DNA of 64,000 nt from Psychromarinibacter sediminicola (GCF_029168335.1 NZ_JARGYC010000009.1:1-64000); one strand, 5' to 3'; positions 26,030 to 34,814 are shown, counted from the first letter of the stretch. Made by a program: numbers and translations. Notes: generated from the letters alone by a model not told the origin.

Positions 26030-27904
26030 CTAGCTTGCCTTGCGGATGCCCATGATGCGGGCCCGTGCGCGCGGGTCCTTGTCGAACAGCGCGGCGAGCT
26101 GTTCGGTCATGGCGCCGGCCAGCTGTTCGACGTCGGTGATCGTCACGGCCCGGTCGTAGTAGCGCGTCACGTCATGGCCGATGCCGATCGCCAGAAGCTC
26201 CACCAGCTTCTTCTTCTCGATCATCGCGATCACGTCGCGCAGGTGTTTCTCCAGGTAGTTCGCCGGGTTCACCGACAGGGTCGAATCGTCCACCGGGGCG
26301 CCGTCGGAGATCACCATCAGGATGCGCCGCGCCTCGGGGCGGTAGGCGATGCGGCGATGCGCCCATTCCAGCGCCTCGCCGTCGATGTTCTCCTTCAGAA
26401 GTCCCTCCTTCATCATCAGCCCGAGATTGTCGCGCGAGCGGCGCCAGGGCGCGTCGGCGGCCTTGTAGATGATGTGGCGCAGGTCGTTCAGGCGGCCGGG
26501 GCTTTGCGGGCGGCCCGCGTTCAGCCAGTCCTCGCGCGCCTGCCCGCCCTTCCAGGCGCGGGTGGTGAAGCCAAGAATCTCGACCTTCACGTCGCAGCGT
26601 TCCAGCGTGCGGGCCAGCACGTCGGCGCAGATCGCGGCGATCGAGATCGGCCGGCCGCGCATCGAGCCCGAGTTGTCCAGCAGGAGCGTCACGACGGTGT
26701 CGCGGAACTCCATGTCCTGTTCGACCTTGAAGGACAGGGGCGTCGTCGGGTTGGCGACGACGCGCGCCAGCCGGCCGGCATCGAGGATGCCCTCCTCGCG
26801 GTCGAAGTCCCACGAGCGGTTCTGCTGTGCCTGAAGCCGGCGCTGCAGCTTGTTGGCCAGCCGGCCGACGGCGCCCTTCAGGGGTTCGAGCTGCTGGTCG
26901 AGATAGGCGCGCAGGCGCTCCAGCTCCTGCGGTTCGGCCAGGTCCTCGGCCTTGATCTCCTCGTCATGCGCCGTCGTGTAGACGGTATAGTCGGGGTCGG
27001 CCTCGGAATGCGGCGGCGGCGGCGGGTCGAGCGGCATCTCGCCCTCGGGCATCTCGGTCTCGTCCGACATCTCCATGTCGTCGGTGTCGTCCATCGAGAC
27101 CTCGGCCTGGGCCGCGTCCATCTGCTCTTCCTGCGACTGCTCGGGCGAGGCGTCGGGGTCCTGCTCGGTCTCGTCGTCCTCCGAGCCGGTGCTGTCGGGC
27201 TCGTCTTCTTCCTCGTCCGAGGCGGTCTCTTCGTCCTCCTGGTCGTCCAGGTCGTCCGGATCCTCGCCCAGCTGGTCGCCATAGCCCATGTCGTCGATCA
27301 TCTGGCGGGCGAACTTGGCGAAGGCGGACTGGTCGCGCAGGGTCTCCTGCAGGTTCTCCAGCGTGTCGCCGCATTTCTCCTCGATGAACGGCCGCCACAG
27401 CTCCATGACGTTCTCGGCGCCCTCTGGGACGGGGCGGCCCGAGGCGAGGTGGCGGATCAGGTAGCCGGCGGCGGCGGCGAGCGGCGCCTCGCTGACATCG
27501 GTGATCTGGCCGTAGCCCTTGCGCGCGGCCTCGGCGCCGATCTTGGCGTCGATGTTGGAGGCGGTGCCGGGCATGTCGCGGGCGCCGACGGCCTCGCACC
27601 GGGCGGTCTCCATCGCCTCGTAGAGATCGCGGGCCATCTGGCCCGGTGGCGCATAGCGGTTGTGGGTGCCGGCGTCGTGATGCTTGAGCTTCAGCGCGTA
27701 GGCGTCGGCGGTGCCGCGCGCCAGCAGCACCTCCTCGCGGGTCATGCGGCGGCTGATCTGCGGCAGGCGGACGCTGTCGTTCGAGGCGCCGGGCGGATCG
27801 ACCGAATAGCTGACCTGCAATTCGGGGTCGTCGGCCATCACGCGGGTGGCCTCGGCCAGAGCCTTCTTGAACGGATCCGCGGGGTTGTCGCTCTGCTTCG
27901 TCAT
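26030..27904 (-). CDS. cobT: Cobaltochelatase subunit CobT
   Basis: CobT (624 residues) has an N-terminal helical domain. An extremely acidic middle follows (about residues 205-330, runs such as [15 protein letters not shown]). The C-terminal von Willebrand A domain has the MIDAS motif [10 protein letters not shown] near residue 410 and ends [14 protein letters not shown]-type. With CobS (AAA+) and CobN it inserts cobalt into hydrogenobyrinic acid a,c-diamide in aerobic vitamin B12 synthesis. cobS lies 2.5 kb away on the same strand with three unrelated genes between, an unusual separation for this pair. Confidence 0.93.
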   Translation of the reverse strand: MTKQSDNPADPFKKALAEATRVMADDPELQVSYSVDPPGASNDSVRLPQISRRMTREEVLLARGTADAYALKLKHHDAGTHNRYAPPGQMARDLYEAMETARCEAVGARDMPGTASNIDAKIGAEAARKGYGQITDVSEAPLAAAAGYLIRHLASGRPVPEGAENVMELWRPFIEEKCGDTLENLQETLRDQSAFAKFARQMIDDMGYGDQLGEDPDDLDDQEDEETASDEEEDEPDSTGSEDDETEQDPDASPEQSQEEQMDAAQAEVSMDDTDDMEMSDETEMPEGEMPLDPPPPPHSEADPDYTVYTTAHDEEIKAEDLAEPQELERLRAYLDQQLEPLKGAVGRLANKLQRRLQAQQNRSWDFDREEGILDAGRLARVVANPTTPLSFKVEQDMEFRDTVVTLLLDNSGSMRGRPISIAAICADVLARTLERCDVKVEILGFTTRAWKGGQAREDWLNAGRPQSPGRLNDLRHIIYKAADAPWRRSRDNLGLMMKEGLLKENIDGEALEWAHRRIAYRPEARRILMVISDGAPVDDSTLSVNPANYLEKHLRDVIAMIEKKKLVELLAIGIGHDVTRYYDRAVTITDVEQLAGAMTEQLAALFDKDPRARARIMGIRKAS

Positions 27905-27954
27905 GCCCCGATACATCGGTCCGAACGGGCCGGAAAGCAAGGCGGATTCGCGGC

Positions 27955-28353
27955 TCAGGCGCCCAGCAGCAGCCGGTCGCAGGTGGCGATCAGGCGGTCG
28001 GCCCGGCGGCGGGCGACGGCGCGCGCGGCCGGGTCGGCCGCGAAGGTCGCCTGTTGCAACAGCGCGGCCTGCGCCGCCTTGGCCGCGATCCGCCAGCCCA
28101 GCACCTCGCGGCCCCGGCCGGGCGGGATCACCGCGTCGAGGAGGTCGGCAAAGCGGTTGCGGCGGCGTTCGGTGTCCTCCGAGGCCGGGCCGTCCGTCAG
28201 CCACTGATGCTCCATCAGGGCGGAATAGCGGCCGGTGCAGGTGGCGAACTCGCGGGGCAGATCGAACGCCCGGGCCGGCGCGGGGAGGAGCGTGGCGGCG
28301 AGGAGCGTGGCAGCGAGGGCCATCGCGGGGCCGAGTGTTTTCAGACCGCTCAT
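27955..28353 (-). CDS. Exported protein of unknown function (paralogue of 29534-29959)
   Basis: The 132-residue product starts with a signal peptide ([20 protein letters not shown], cleavage after ARA). The mature part starts [21 protein letters not shown] and ends [11 protein letters not shown], with two cysteines that could form a disulfide. The protein at 29534-29959 has the same plan (F..C.GR.SAL near the mature start, a second Cys near residue 125) and is a clear paralogue. It lies 50 bp before cobT on the same strand and is probably co-transcribed with it. Function unknown. Confidence 0.7.
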   Translation of the reverse strand: MSGLKTLGPAMALAATLLAATLLPAPARAFDLPREFATCTGRYSALMEHQWLTDGPASEDTERRRNRFADLLDAVIPPGRGREVLGWRIAAKAAQAALLQQATFAADPAARAVARRRADRLIATCDRLLLGA

Positions 28354-28399
28354 GAAATGGACTTTACCCCAAATTAACCGATGATCAATTACGCAGTTT

Positions 28400-28446
28400 G
28401 CGAAAGCTGTCTGCCGCGCGTGCCGGGGCGCGTCCCCAGCTTTCGC
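28400..28446. repeat. 10-bp inverted repeat in divergent promoter region
   Basis: GCGAAAGCTG at 28400-28409 pairs perfectly with CAGCTTTCGC at 28437-28446, with a further CGCG/CGCG pairing in the loop. It lies between the divergent genes starting at 28353 and 28512 and may be an operator or structured leader. Confidence 0.45.
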
Positions 28447-28511
28447 TTGACCGGCCGGCGACGGGCCGCCCAGAAAGAGTCTGTTCGATTTCGATACAAG
28501 GATTTTGACCG

Positions 28512-29540
28512 ATGCGACGGCTTGTGTTTTTCGCTCTTTCCGCCTGGCTCGGCGCGCTGCCGGCGGCGGCGCAGGACTGCGCCACGCTGATGGCGGCGTT
28601 CCGCGTCCCCGAACCGCCCCGCAACGTCCGCGCGCCGGCCCCGCCGACCGAGGCGCTGGGCTGCACCCGCGACCAGCTCGCCATGTTCCAGAAGAACCTC
28701 GCCGCCATCGCCGAGGCCGCGCCGGTGGCCGGGCCGGAGCAGCTCTACGGCACCTGGCTGGGCGACAACGTGCTGGGCTATGTGGCGGGCATCATGGTGC
28801 CGGGCCAGGAGGTGCTGCGCATCGCGCCGGGCGAGGCGCCGGGTTCGCTGCATGTGCGGCAATACTGGATCAAGGCGGTCCTGCCTGACGGCGCCCCGAT
28901 GCCGTGGACGCCCGGCGCGGGCTATGCCGGGCTGCTGTCGGAGGGCCGGCTGATCCCGGGGGGCGGGCGCAAGGGCGGCTATACCCGCGATTACGACGAC
29001 AGTTTCGCCTATTCGGGCCGCAGTTTCGAATTCGACCGCAGCGTCGACCTGTTCGTGAAGTTCTCGGTGAACTACTTCGAGCGGCCGCTGGCCTTTCTGC
29101 GCGACGGCGACACGCTGGTGATCCGCTACAACCGCATGGATCCCTATATGCGGGAGGATACCGAGGACACGGCCACCTTCACCCGCGTCGCCGACGACGC
29201 ACCAGACATCGCGATCCTTCTTGTGGCGGCCGGAGAGCTGAGCCAGGCGCAGCATTTCGACTGTCTGTCCCACCAGATCAGCGAAGGGCAGGGGCCGCTG
29301 TTCGACGCGCTCGCGCCGCTTTCGCCGGCGGAGACGGTCCGGCTGCTGGAGCCGGTCGCAATGGCCGATGCGGAGCGGTACGCGCTGAGCCGGGTGACGC
29401 CGGACGCGCAGGGCGCGGACTGGGCCGAGCGGATGCAGGCCGTCGCCGAGGGGCTGATCGCGCTCTACGACGATCCGGAGTTCCGCCCGCTGATGGAGGC
29501 GCTGGCCTCCGGCGATCTGGGCTGTCCGCCGCTTTACTGA
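28512..29540 (+). CDS. Exported protein of unknown function
   Basis: This 342-residue protein has a signal peptide cleaved after PAAAQ. The mature protein has cysteines near residues 22, 50, 255 and 338, likely two disulfides. Visible features are an aromatic-rich central beta region (YTRDYDDSFAYSGRSFEFDRS, FSVNYFERPLAF, YNRMDPYMRED) and a helical C-terminal third. I do not recognise the family. It runs opposite to the surrounding cobT/cobS-linked genes and its end overlaps the paralogue gene by 7 bp tail to tail. The shared periplasmic location suggests a link with its two flanking paralogues. Confidence 0.65.
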   Translation: MRRLVFFALSAWLGALPAAAQDCATLMAAFRVPEPPRNVRAPAPPTEALGCTRDQLAMFQKNLAAIAEAAPVAGPEQLYGTWLGDNVLGYVAGIMVPGQEVLRIAPGEAPGSLHVRQYWIKAVLPDGAPMPWTPGAGYAGLLSEGRLIPGGGRKGGYTRDYDDSFAYSGRSFEFDRSVDLFVKFSVNYFERPLAFLRDGDTLVIRYNRMDPYMREDTEDTATFTRVADDAPDIAILLVAAGELSQAQHFDCLSHQISEGQGPLFDALAPLSPAETVRLLEPVAMADAERYALSRVTPDAQGADWAERMQAVAEGLIALYDDPEFRPLMEALASGDLGCPPLY

Positions 29541-29959
29541 CGCGGCGGTCCGTTGGCGGGCAGGATCAGATCGCGGCACTGGCGGATGCGCTGCGTCAGC
29601 TGGGCCGCGGCCCGTTCGGCGCGGCCGGCGTCTGGGCTGTCATGTGTCTCGCGCAGCAGCCCGGCGATCTCGGTCCAGCCGCGGGCGCGCCAGACGCGGG
29701 GTTGGCGTTCCGGCACGCCCTCGTCATAGGCGGCGGGCAGCGTCGCTTCCAGCAACATGTCGAAATCCTGCATCAACCGCCGCGTGGCCGTCGCCTCGGG
29801 ATCCTCCATGGCCGACTGGCGCACTGCCAGCGCCGACAGTCGCCCCGAGCAGACCGCGAAGGTCTGGGCGCGTTCATGCGCATAGAAGGGAAGCGAGCCG
29901 GCCCGGGCCGTCGTCACGCAGGCCGTCGCGAGGGCGAGGATTACCAGCAAACGTGTCAT
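29534..29959 (-). CDS. Exported protein of unknown function (paralogue of 27955-28353)
   Basis: The 141-residue product has a signal peptide (MTRLLVILALATACVTTARA). Its mature protein carries HERAQTFAVCSGRLSALAVRQ and a C-terminal QCRDLILPANG, matching the spacing of the two cysteines in the other copy. Its start codon lies inside a perfect 7-bp inverted repeat (29953-29959 / 29971-29977) whose loop holds the AAGG ribosome binding site. Function unknown. Confidence 0.7.
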   Translation of the reverse strand: MTRLLVILALATACVTTARAGSLPFYAHERAQTFAVCSGRLSALAVRQSAMEDPEATATRRLMQDFDMLLEATLPAAYDEGVPERQPRVWRARGWTEIAGLLRETHDSPDAGRAERAAAQLTQRIRQCRDLILPANGPPRQ

Positions 29960-29977
29960 GTAACGACCTTATGACAC
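29953..29977 (-). promoter_or_regulatory. Inverted repeat enclosing the start codon of 29534-29959
   Basis: On the reverse strand GTGTCAT, an 11-nt loop containing AAGG, then ATGACAC. The second arm includes the ATG. In RNA this hairpin would hide the start codon; in DNA it could be a repressor site. Confidence 0.4.
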
Positions 29978-30149
29978 CGGCGTCACAGGTCAAGTCGTAT
30001 ATACGAAAGATGCACATAGTATAGCGTTTCGGCGCCACGTTCGTCGGCCCCGCCGCGCCGCGGGCGCGCCGGGCCCTTCTCACGGGCGCCCGGCGGATGG
30101 GTTCGGTTCGCCTGCCCGGGGTCTGCGCCGGCCGGACCGGGGGAAATGC

Positions 30150-30169
30150 GTATTTGCGACGAGAAGAAG
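30150..30169 (+). repeat. 20-bp intergenic word, copy B
   Basis: GTATTTGCGACGAGAAGAAG, one of four copies in the window. It faces copy C across about 150 bp. Confidence 0.6.
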
Positions 30170-30259
30170 ACCGGGGGACGGTAACGCGCTGTTAACCCCG
30201 GTGCGTCATGGTCGGAGTCGCGGTACAGGCTGGCGAGCCGATGACCGCACGAGGAGAAG

Positions 30260-30300
30260 CCCCGCCGATCCCCTCGCTCCGGCGACCTGGATCGGCGGGG
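30260..30300. repeat. 11-bp perfect inverted repeat behind cobS
   Basis: CCCCGCCGATC at 30260-30270 pairs with GATCGGCGGGG at 30290-30300, loop 19 nt. It lies about 80 bp beyond the cobS stop and may be a transcription end without a T-tract. Confidence 0.4.
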
Positions 30301-30317
30301 TGGACTCGCGACACGGG

Positions 30318-30337
30318 CTTCTTCTCGTTCGAAATAC
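30318..30337 (-). repeat. 20-bp intergenic word, copy C
   Basis: The reverse strand reads GTATTTCGAACGAGAAGAAG, in opposite orientation to copy B at 30150-30169. Confidence 0.6.
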
Positions 30338-30381
30338 GCAAACGCGCCCTGTCCGCCCGTGCGACGGCCGGGACGGCGCGC

Positions 30382-31368
30382 CTAGTCGATCGCGATGGAG
30401 GCGGCGCTTTCGGGTAGTTCCTCGTCGAAGCAGCGCTGGAAGAATTCCGCGACCGTTTCGCGCTCCAGCTCGTCGCACTTGTTCAGGAAGGTCACCCGGA
30501 AGGCGTAGCCGATATTGCGGAAGATCTCGGCGTTCTGCGCCCAGTTGATCACCGTCCGCGGGCTCATCACGGTCGACAGCTCGCCGTTCATGAAGGCGGT
30601 GCGGGTCAGGTCCGCGACGGTCACCATCTGGCTGACCTGCTTGCGGCCCTTCTCGGTGTTGTAATGCGGGTTCTTGGCCAGGACGATGGCCGTCTCGGCA
30701 TCGTGGGACAGGTAGTTCAGGGTACAGACCAGCGACCAGCGGTCCATCTGCGCCTGGTTGATCTGCTGCACCCCGTGATACAGGCCCGTCGTGTCGCCAA
30801 GACCCACGGTGTTGGCCGTGGCGAACAGGCGGAAGAACGGGTGCGGCGTGATCACCTCGTTCTGGTCCAGAAGCGTCAGCTTGCCGTCATGCTCCAGCAC
30901 CCGCTGGATCACGAACATCACGTCGGCGCGGCCGGCGTCGTATTCGTCGAACACGATGGCGGTGGGGTTGCGCAGCGCCCAGGGCAGAATGCCCTCCTGG
31001 AACACCGTGACCTGCTTGCCGTCCTTCAGCTTGATCGCGTCCTTGCCGATCAGGTCGATCCGGCTGATATGGCTGTCGAGGTTCACCCGCACGCAGGGCC
31101 AGTTCAGCCGGGCGGCGACCTGTTCGATATGGGTCGACTTGCCGGTGCCGTGATAGCCCTGGATGATCAGCCGGCGGTTGCGGCTGAACGCGGCGAGGAT
31201 CGCCAGCGTCGTGTCGGGGTCGAACTTGTAGGTGGAATCCAGGTCCGGCACCCGCTCGCTGCCGTCGGCGAAGCCCTTGACCTTCATGTCGGTGTCGATG
31301 CCGAACACGTCGCGGACATCGACCTCTTCGGTCGGTTTCGCCGTCACATCCAGGTTTCCGTCCGCCAT
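30382..31368 (-). CDS. cobS: Cobaltochelatase subunit CobS
   Basis: CobS (328 residues) is an AAA+ ATPase with Walker [15 protein letters not shown] near residue 75. It has the acidic Walker [15 protein letters not shown] and sensor segment [21 protein letters not shown]. It assembles as a hexamer with CobT and drives cobalt insertion by CobN during aerobic B12 synthesis. The N-terminus ([18 protein letters not shown]) and the length are normal for the family. It is the first gene read leftward here. The DnaJ-like and bolA genes further right often lie near cobST in this order of bacteria. Confidence 0.94.
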   Translation of the reverse strand: MADGNLDVTAKPTEEVDVRDVFGIDTDMKVKGFADGSERVPDLDSTYKFDPDTTLAILAAFSRNRRLIIQGYHGTGKSTHIEQVAARLNWPCVRVNLDSHISRIDLIGKDAIKLKDGKQVTVFQEGILPWALRNPTAIVFDEYDAGRADVMFVIQRVLEHDGKLTLLDQNEVITPHPFFRLFATANTVGLGDTTGLYHGVQQINQAQMDRWSLVCTLNYLSHDAETAIVLAKNPHYNTEKGRKQVSQMVTVADLTRTAFMNGELSTVMSPRTVINWAQNAEIFRNIGYAFRVTFLNKCDELERETVAEFFQRCFDEELPESAASIAID

Positions 31369-31567
31369 CTCGACCTCTGTTAACAGGAATTCGTGCCTCT
31401 CGCGGCGGCGCAGCGGGCCGCCCGCGCGCCTTCATGTAAGATTGTGCCGGGAAGGTCAACGCCAGCCCGGGGGGCGCCGTCGCGGTCACGCCTGCGCGAT
31501 TTCCTGACACCGATCGGCCACGTCCCGCGTGTCTGCCCTACATGCAATTCCGGAAAGGAGAGATGTC

Positions 31568-32074
31568 ATGAGACGCAGAGACTTCACATTCGCCGCCGCG
31601 GCCGCGACCGCCGCCCTGGCCGGTCTGCGCCCGACCGCCGGCGCCGCCGATACCGACGCGCCCTATGTCACCGTGCAGCGCACCGAAGAGGAATGGCGCG
31701 CCATGCTGACCGAGGCCGAGTACGAGGTGCTGCGCGAGGAGGGGACCGAGCCGGCCTTCTCCAGCCCGCTGAACGACGAAACCCGCGCGGGCACGTTCCA
31801 CTGCAAGGGCTGCGATCTGCCGGTCTATCCCTCGGGCACCAAGTTCAAGAGCGGCACCGGCTGGCCCAGCTTCTGGGCGCCGATCGAGGATGCGGTGCGC
31901 ACCAAGCCCGACCGCAAGCTGTTCGTCACGCGAACCGAGGTGCATTGCCGCCGCTGCGGCTCGCATCTGGGCCACATCTTCGACGACGGGCCGGAGCCGA
32001 CCGGCAAGCGCCACTGCCTGAACGGCATCGCGCTGACCTTCACGCCGGCCGAGGGGACGTCCGAGAGCGGGTAG
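31568..32074 (+). CDS. msrB: Peptide methionine-R-sulfoxide reductase with Tat signal
   Basis: The 168-residue protein is MsrB with an N-terminal export signal that starts MRRRDFTFAAAAATAALAG, a twin-arginine type signal. The catalytic domain shows two CxxC zinc pairs (CKGCDLPVY and CRRCGSHLGH), GTGWPSFW, and the catalytic cysteine in KRHCLNGIAL. It reduces methionine-R-sulfoxide in proteins, here probably in the periplasm. The ATG at 31568 has AAGGAG 7 nt upstream and gives the twin-arginine signal. Export could use the TatABC encoded in this window. Confidence 0.92.
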   Translation: MRRRDFTFAAAAATAALAGLRPTAGAADTDAPYVTVQRTEEEWRAMLTEAEYEVLREEGTEPAFSSPLNDETRAGTFHCKGCDLPVYPSGTKFKSGTGWPSFWAPIEDAVRTKPDRKLFVTRTEVHCRRCGSHLGHIFDDGPEPTGKRHCLNGIALTFTPAEGTSESG

Positions 32075-32122
32075 AGGTCGCTCCGCACCCGCCCGGGGCG
32101 CGCGCTGACGCCGCGTCCGGCG

Positions 32123-32602
32123 CTACAGCCAGGTCGGCGCATCGAACACCGTCGGCGCCACCGGCGTGCCGTCGGTCAGAGTCGCGTGCCGGCGGTAGGT
32201 GGCGAAGCCCGGCGGGATCAGCGTGCCGGGGCGTGCCTCGTCGAGGAAGATGTGCTTGGTGTTCTCCGGCGTCACCGGCAGCGCCGCCGGATCGTCGAGG
32301 GTGCCGGAATAGATGCCTGCGCGATCGGGCCAGCGCGCGAAGGTCAGCGCGATCTTGGTGCCGCAGCGGTCGCAGAAATGCACGTGGATGTCCTGCCCGC
32401 TGCCCTCCGACGGCAAGGTGAAGACCGACGGCGTGCCGGAGGTGACCCGAAACGAGTCGCGCTCGTAGATCGGCTCGATCATGCCGGCCGCGCCGGTCGC
32501 GCGCTGGCAGAAGCGGCAGTAGCACACCGTCACCCAGAGCGGCGTCGCCGGCACGCGGTAGCGCAGCTCTCCGCACAGGCATCCGCCCTCGGCGCTTTCC
32601 AT
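32123..32602 (-). CDS. GFA (CENP-V-like) zinc-binding protein
   Basis: The 159-residue protein is a GFA-family member with the cysteine pattern GGCLCGELRYRV, then VCYCRFCQRATGA, then HFCDRCGTKIAL. These seven cysteines bind two zinc ions in the Gfa/CENP-V fold. Some members were named glutathione-dependent formaldehyde-activating enzymes, but most, including this one, have no assigned substrate. It converges on msrB and is probably a single-gene transcript. Confidence 0.87.
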   Translation of the reverse strand: MESAEGGCLCGELRYRVPATPLWVTVCYCRFCQRATGAAGMIEPIYERDSFRVTSGTPSVFTLPSEGSGQDIHVHFCDRCGTKIALTFARWPDRAGIYSGTLDDPAALPVTPENTKHIFLDEARPGTLIPPGFATYRRHATLTDGTPVAPTVFDAPTWL

Positions 32603-32757
32603 CGTCGGGCTCCCCTCGCAACGATCGCCGCGCGACGCCGGACGGGGCCCGAGTCGCGCATGTCAGTGCGGCAAGCCTAGACCATCGCGGACCGGATGAG
32701 GAGACGTCGGAGGCGGCCGGTGCGCGGCCGGGACGGGACCGGCCCAAGCGCGGTGCC

Positions 32758-33390
32758 TCAGCCCTGGAAGTTGCGGCTGTCCTTGATCTGGTCCCAGGCC
32801 CAGACGACTTCCTGCAGGCGATCCTCGTCGGACCGGTCGCCGCCGTTCATGTCCGGGTGCAGCACCTTGATCAGCGACTTGTAGGCCTTGCGGATCTCGG
32901 TCTTGGTCCAGTGATCCTTGGCCTCCAGGATATCCAGCGCGCGGCGTTCGGTCGGCGGCAGCTTGCGGGTGCCGGTGACCGACTTGCCGGGGTTGCGCGT
33001 GGCGTTCTCGCCCAGCACCTGGTGCGGGTCGTCGATGCCCAGCCGCGCCCAGGCGCGCTGTTCGTCGGGCGACTTGGAAAACGGCTTGGTCGAGCGGCCC
33101 CAGACCCGGTCGTTGTCGATCTGCTCCTGGAACTCCTCCTCGGTCGTGCCGTTGAAGAAGTTCCACTTCAGATTGTACTCGCGCACGTGTTCCTTGCAGA
33201 ACCACAGATACTCGTCCAGGTGATCGGGCGAGCGCGGCGCACGGTACTGACCGGCCTCGCGGCAGCCCGGATGCTCGCATTCGCGCTGCGAGGTCTCGAA
33301 GGCCCCGGACATGCCACGCTTGCCGCGGTTCCGCTTCTTCTTGTCGGACGACACGCGGAGGTCAAAGCCGAACGGATCAGGATTCGCCAT
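32758..33390 (-). CDS. DnaJ-domain protein
   Basis: The 210-residue protein has an N-terminal region with a CxxxC...C-type segment (CEHPGCREAGQYRAP, then FCKEHV), perhaps a small zinc site. A C-terminal J domain lies at about 145-205, in which the HPD tripeptide lies in VLHPDMNGGDRSDED. J domains stimulate DnaK ATPase. The J domain at the C-terminus instead of the N-terminus is the usual plan for this alphaproteobacterial protein. It is divergent from bolA with 76 bp between the start codons. Confidence 0.87.
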   Translation of the reverse strand: MANPDPFGFDLRVSSDKKKRNRGKRGMSGAFETSQRECEHPGCREAGQYRAPRSPDHLDEYLWFCKEHVREYNLKWNFFNGTTEEEFQEQIDNDRVWGRSTKPFSKSPDEQRAWARLGIDDPHQVLGENATRNPGKSVTGTRKLPPTERRALDILEAKDHWTKTEIRKAYKSLIKVLHPDMNGGDRSDEDRLQEVVWAWDQIKDSRNFQG

Positions 33391-33466
33391 TTGGGTCTGC
33401 CTTTGCTACTCGGACGCGGAAGTCTATAGGATTTGCGTCCGTGTGGAAGGGGTGGGCCTCGAAAAA

Positions 33467-33736
33467 ATGTCTCTCACTGAAACGATCGAGCAACGGTTGC
33501 GCGACAGCTTCGCGCCGGACACGCTAAGTGTCGAGGATGAAAGCGAAAAACATCGCGGCCACGCCGGTTACCGGGAGGGGGGAGAGAGCCATTTCCGGGT
33601 CCATATAAGCGCGCCGGCGTTTGCGTCAATGTCGCGGCTGGAGCGGCACCGCGCGGTGCATGCGGCCCTGGGCGCCGAGGTGATGGACCGGGTCCATGCG
33701 CTGGCCCTGCACATCGAGGGCGGGGCGTCGCAGTAG
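33467..33736 (+). CDS. bolA: BolA family protein
   Basis: The 89-residue protein is a BolA: LTETIEQRLRDSFAPDTLSVEDES, GHAGYREGGESHFRVHI, and RLERHRAVHAALGAEV. The conserved C-terminal His is in VHALALHIEG. BolA proteins bind monothiol glutaredoxins and iron-sulfur clusters and affect cell morphology and iron regulation. The start at 33467 removes 52 unmatched upstream residues. The DnaJ-like gene is divergent, so the two share a promoter region. Confidence 0.9.
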   Translation: MSLTETIEQRLRDSFAPDTLSVEDESEKHRGHAGYREGGESHFRVHISAPAFASMSRLERHRAVHAALGAEVMDRVHALALHIEGGASQ

Positions 33737-33865
33737 GGGCGGCGCGGCGGCGTTTCGGGGCTGTGCCGCCGGTCATGGCTGATCGCCGTCATTGCCGTTC
33801 GTCGCGTGCAGGTGCATCCTGTGGGCGCGGCCGCGCGGCGCGGCTGCCTGTGTCGAGGACATGAC

Positions 33866-34039
33866 ATGACCGAGCCCCGAAAGGATCAGACCAGCGCGCG
33901 GGTGGAACAGCCCGCCCCCGAAACGCCTCGCGACGAGACCCACGTGCCGGCCTGGGCCGAGGATATCGAGCATACGCTCCGCCGTCTCGCCGCCGAGAAG
34001 CAGGCGAAGCGCGAGAAGGATCCCGGCCTTTATCGCTAG
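33866..34039 (+). CDS. Small hypothetical protein, 57 residues
   Basis: The predicted protein is MTEPRKDQTSARVEQPAPET followed by an Arg/Lys/Glu-rich helix (EDIEHTLRRLAAEKQAKREK) and ends PGLYR. GAGGA lies about 7 nt before the ATG at 33866, which supports translation. There is no signal peptide. I do not recognise a family. It follows bolA by about 130 bp. Confidence 0.5.
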   Translation: MTEPRKDQTSARVEQPAPETPRDETHVPAWAEDIEHTLRRLAAEKQAKREKDPGLYR

Positions 34040-34193
34040 GGCGAGTGTCCAGAGCCGAGCACTGGCGCGTCTACGCGGCTGGCGTCGTCGCGCGGTCGCC
34101 GGGGCATGTGCGCCCTGTCGCACCTCGATTGTTGAACTCGGGGGCCGCCTTGCCCGACCCATTCCCGGTTTCCCTGATCGAAGGCCTTTTCCC

Positions 34194-34598
34194 ATGTTCC
34201 GTGCTCTTGTCCTGACTCTGCTCCTGTGTCCCGCCGCCGGCCGGGCGCAGGACCTCACCCTCCGCCTCACCTGCGACTTGAACGGGCTTGCCGCGCCGAT
34301 GATCCTGGCCGTCGACTACGTCCAGTCGTTCGACCCCCTCATCGGTCGCGACGGCGGCATCCGCGAGCTGTTCCCCGCCGGTACGGAGATCCAGACGGCC
34401 GGTCAGATCCAGGGGCAGGGCGTTACCTATGTCTTCACCGGACGCAACGGATTCGCCGATGTCACCGAACTGCCGTCGAATACCCGGTTCCGCATCCGCT
34501 GGGTTCTCGACGGCCCGAACGACGGCGTCTGGATGATCGTCAATCCGTTCGGCCCGGGGCCCACGCGGCATTTCTGTGCCTTCCAGGGCACGATGTAA
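34194..34598 (+). CDS. Small exported protein of unknown function
   Basis: This 134-residue protein has a short signal peptide (MFRALVLTLLLCPAAGRAQ). The mature part has two cysteines (LRLTCDLNGLA and RHFCAFQG, near residues 27 and 128) and otherwise a beta-rich, Gly-rich sequence. I recognise no family. It is the first of three consecutive small exported proteins read rightward (34194, 34815, 35281), each with its own promoter-length gap. Confidence 0.55.
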   Translation: MFRALVLTLLLCPAAGRAQDLTLRLTCDLNGLAAPMILAVDYVQSFDPLIGRDGGIRELFPAGTEIQTAGQIQGQGVTYVFTGRNGFADVTELPSNTRFRIRWVLDGPNDGVWMIVNPFGPGPTRHFCAFQGTM

Positions 34599-34711
34599 TC
34601 CGGGCGTCTTCCGACGTGGCGAGGGGAGAGAACCGGTCCGCGCCCGCGCTCGGGCAGCCAACGCGCCGGCCCGGTCCGGGAAGCGATTCATTTCTGCCAC
34701 AACGCCGCGCT

Positions 34712-34726
34712 GAAACGATCCGTTTC
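34712..34726. promoter_or_regulatory. GAAAC-N5-GTTTC palindrome, copy 1
   Basis: GAAACG-ATC-CGTTTC, a perfect 6-bp inverted repeat centred 96 bp upstream of the exported-protein gene at 34815. The same type of site lies 94 bp before the next gene (35180-35194). A second overlapping palindrome CCGTTT-CC-AAACGG follows. It is a candidate binding site for an unknown regulator. Confidence 0.5.
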
Positions 34727-34814
34727 CAAACGGGCTTTTGGAGTTGTCCACAGCCGCGTGATACCTCTCGCGCATGCGCCTGGGGGCCGTGAAATCCTTT
34801 TCGGAGGCTGATTG

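Larger units (their letters stand above)
29960..30381. other. 422-bp intergenic region behind cobS with repeats
   Basis: No protein-coding gene is convincing. It contains two copies of the 20-bp word in opposite orientation (30150-30169 and 30318-30337) and, between them, a perfect 11-bp inverted repeat (30260-30270 with 30290-30300). Part of it must hold the end of the cobS transcript and the promoter of the exported-protein gene. A small RNA is possible but unsupported. Confidence 0.4.

Noticed and set aside
24689-28207. A 1172-codon open frame on the + strand
   Set aside because: It is antisense to pepP and cobT, which have clear motifs. The length is an effect of high GC content.
28374-28391. 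A CtrA-like site (TTAA-N7-TCAA)
   Set aside because: One base differs from TTAA-N7-TTAA and no other support exists.
28354-28511. A cobalamin riboswitch near cobT
   Set aside because: The B12-box sequence could not be found in this region or upstream of cobS; the palindrome present is unrelated.
30150-30337. A mobile element bounded by copies B and C of the 20-bp word
   Set aside because: The sequence between them shows no transposase, no further arm pairing and no target duplication.
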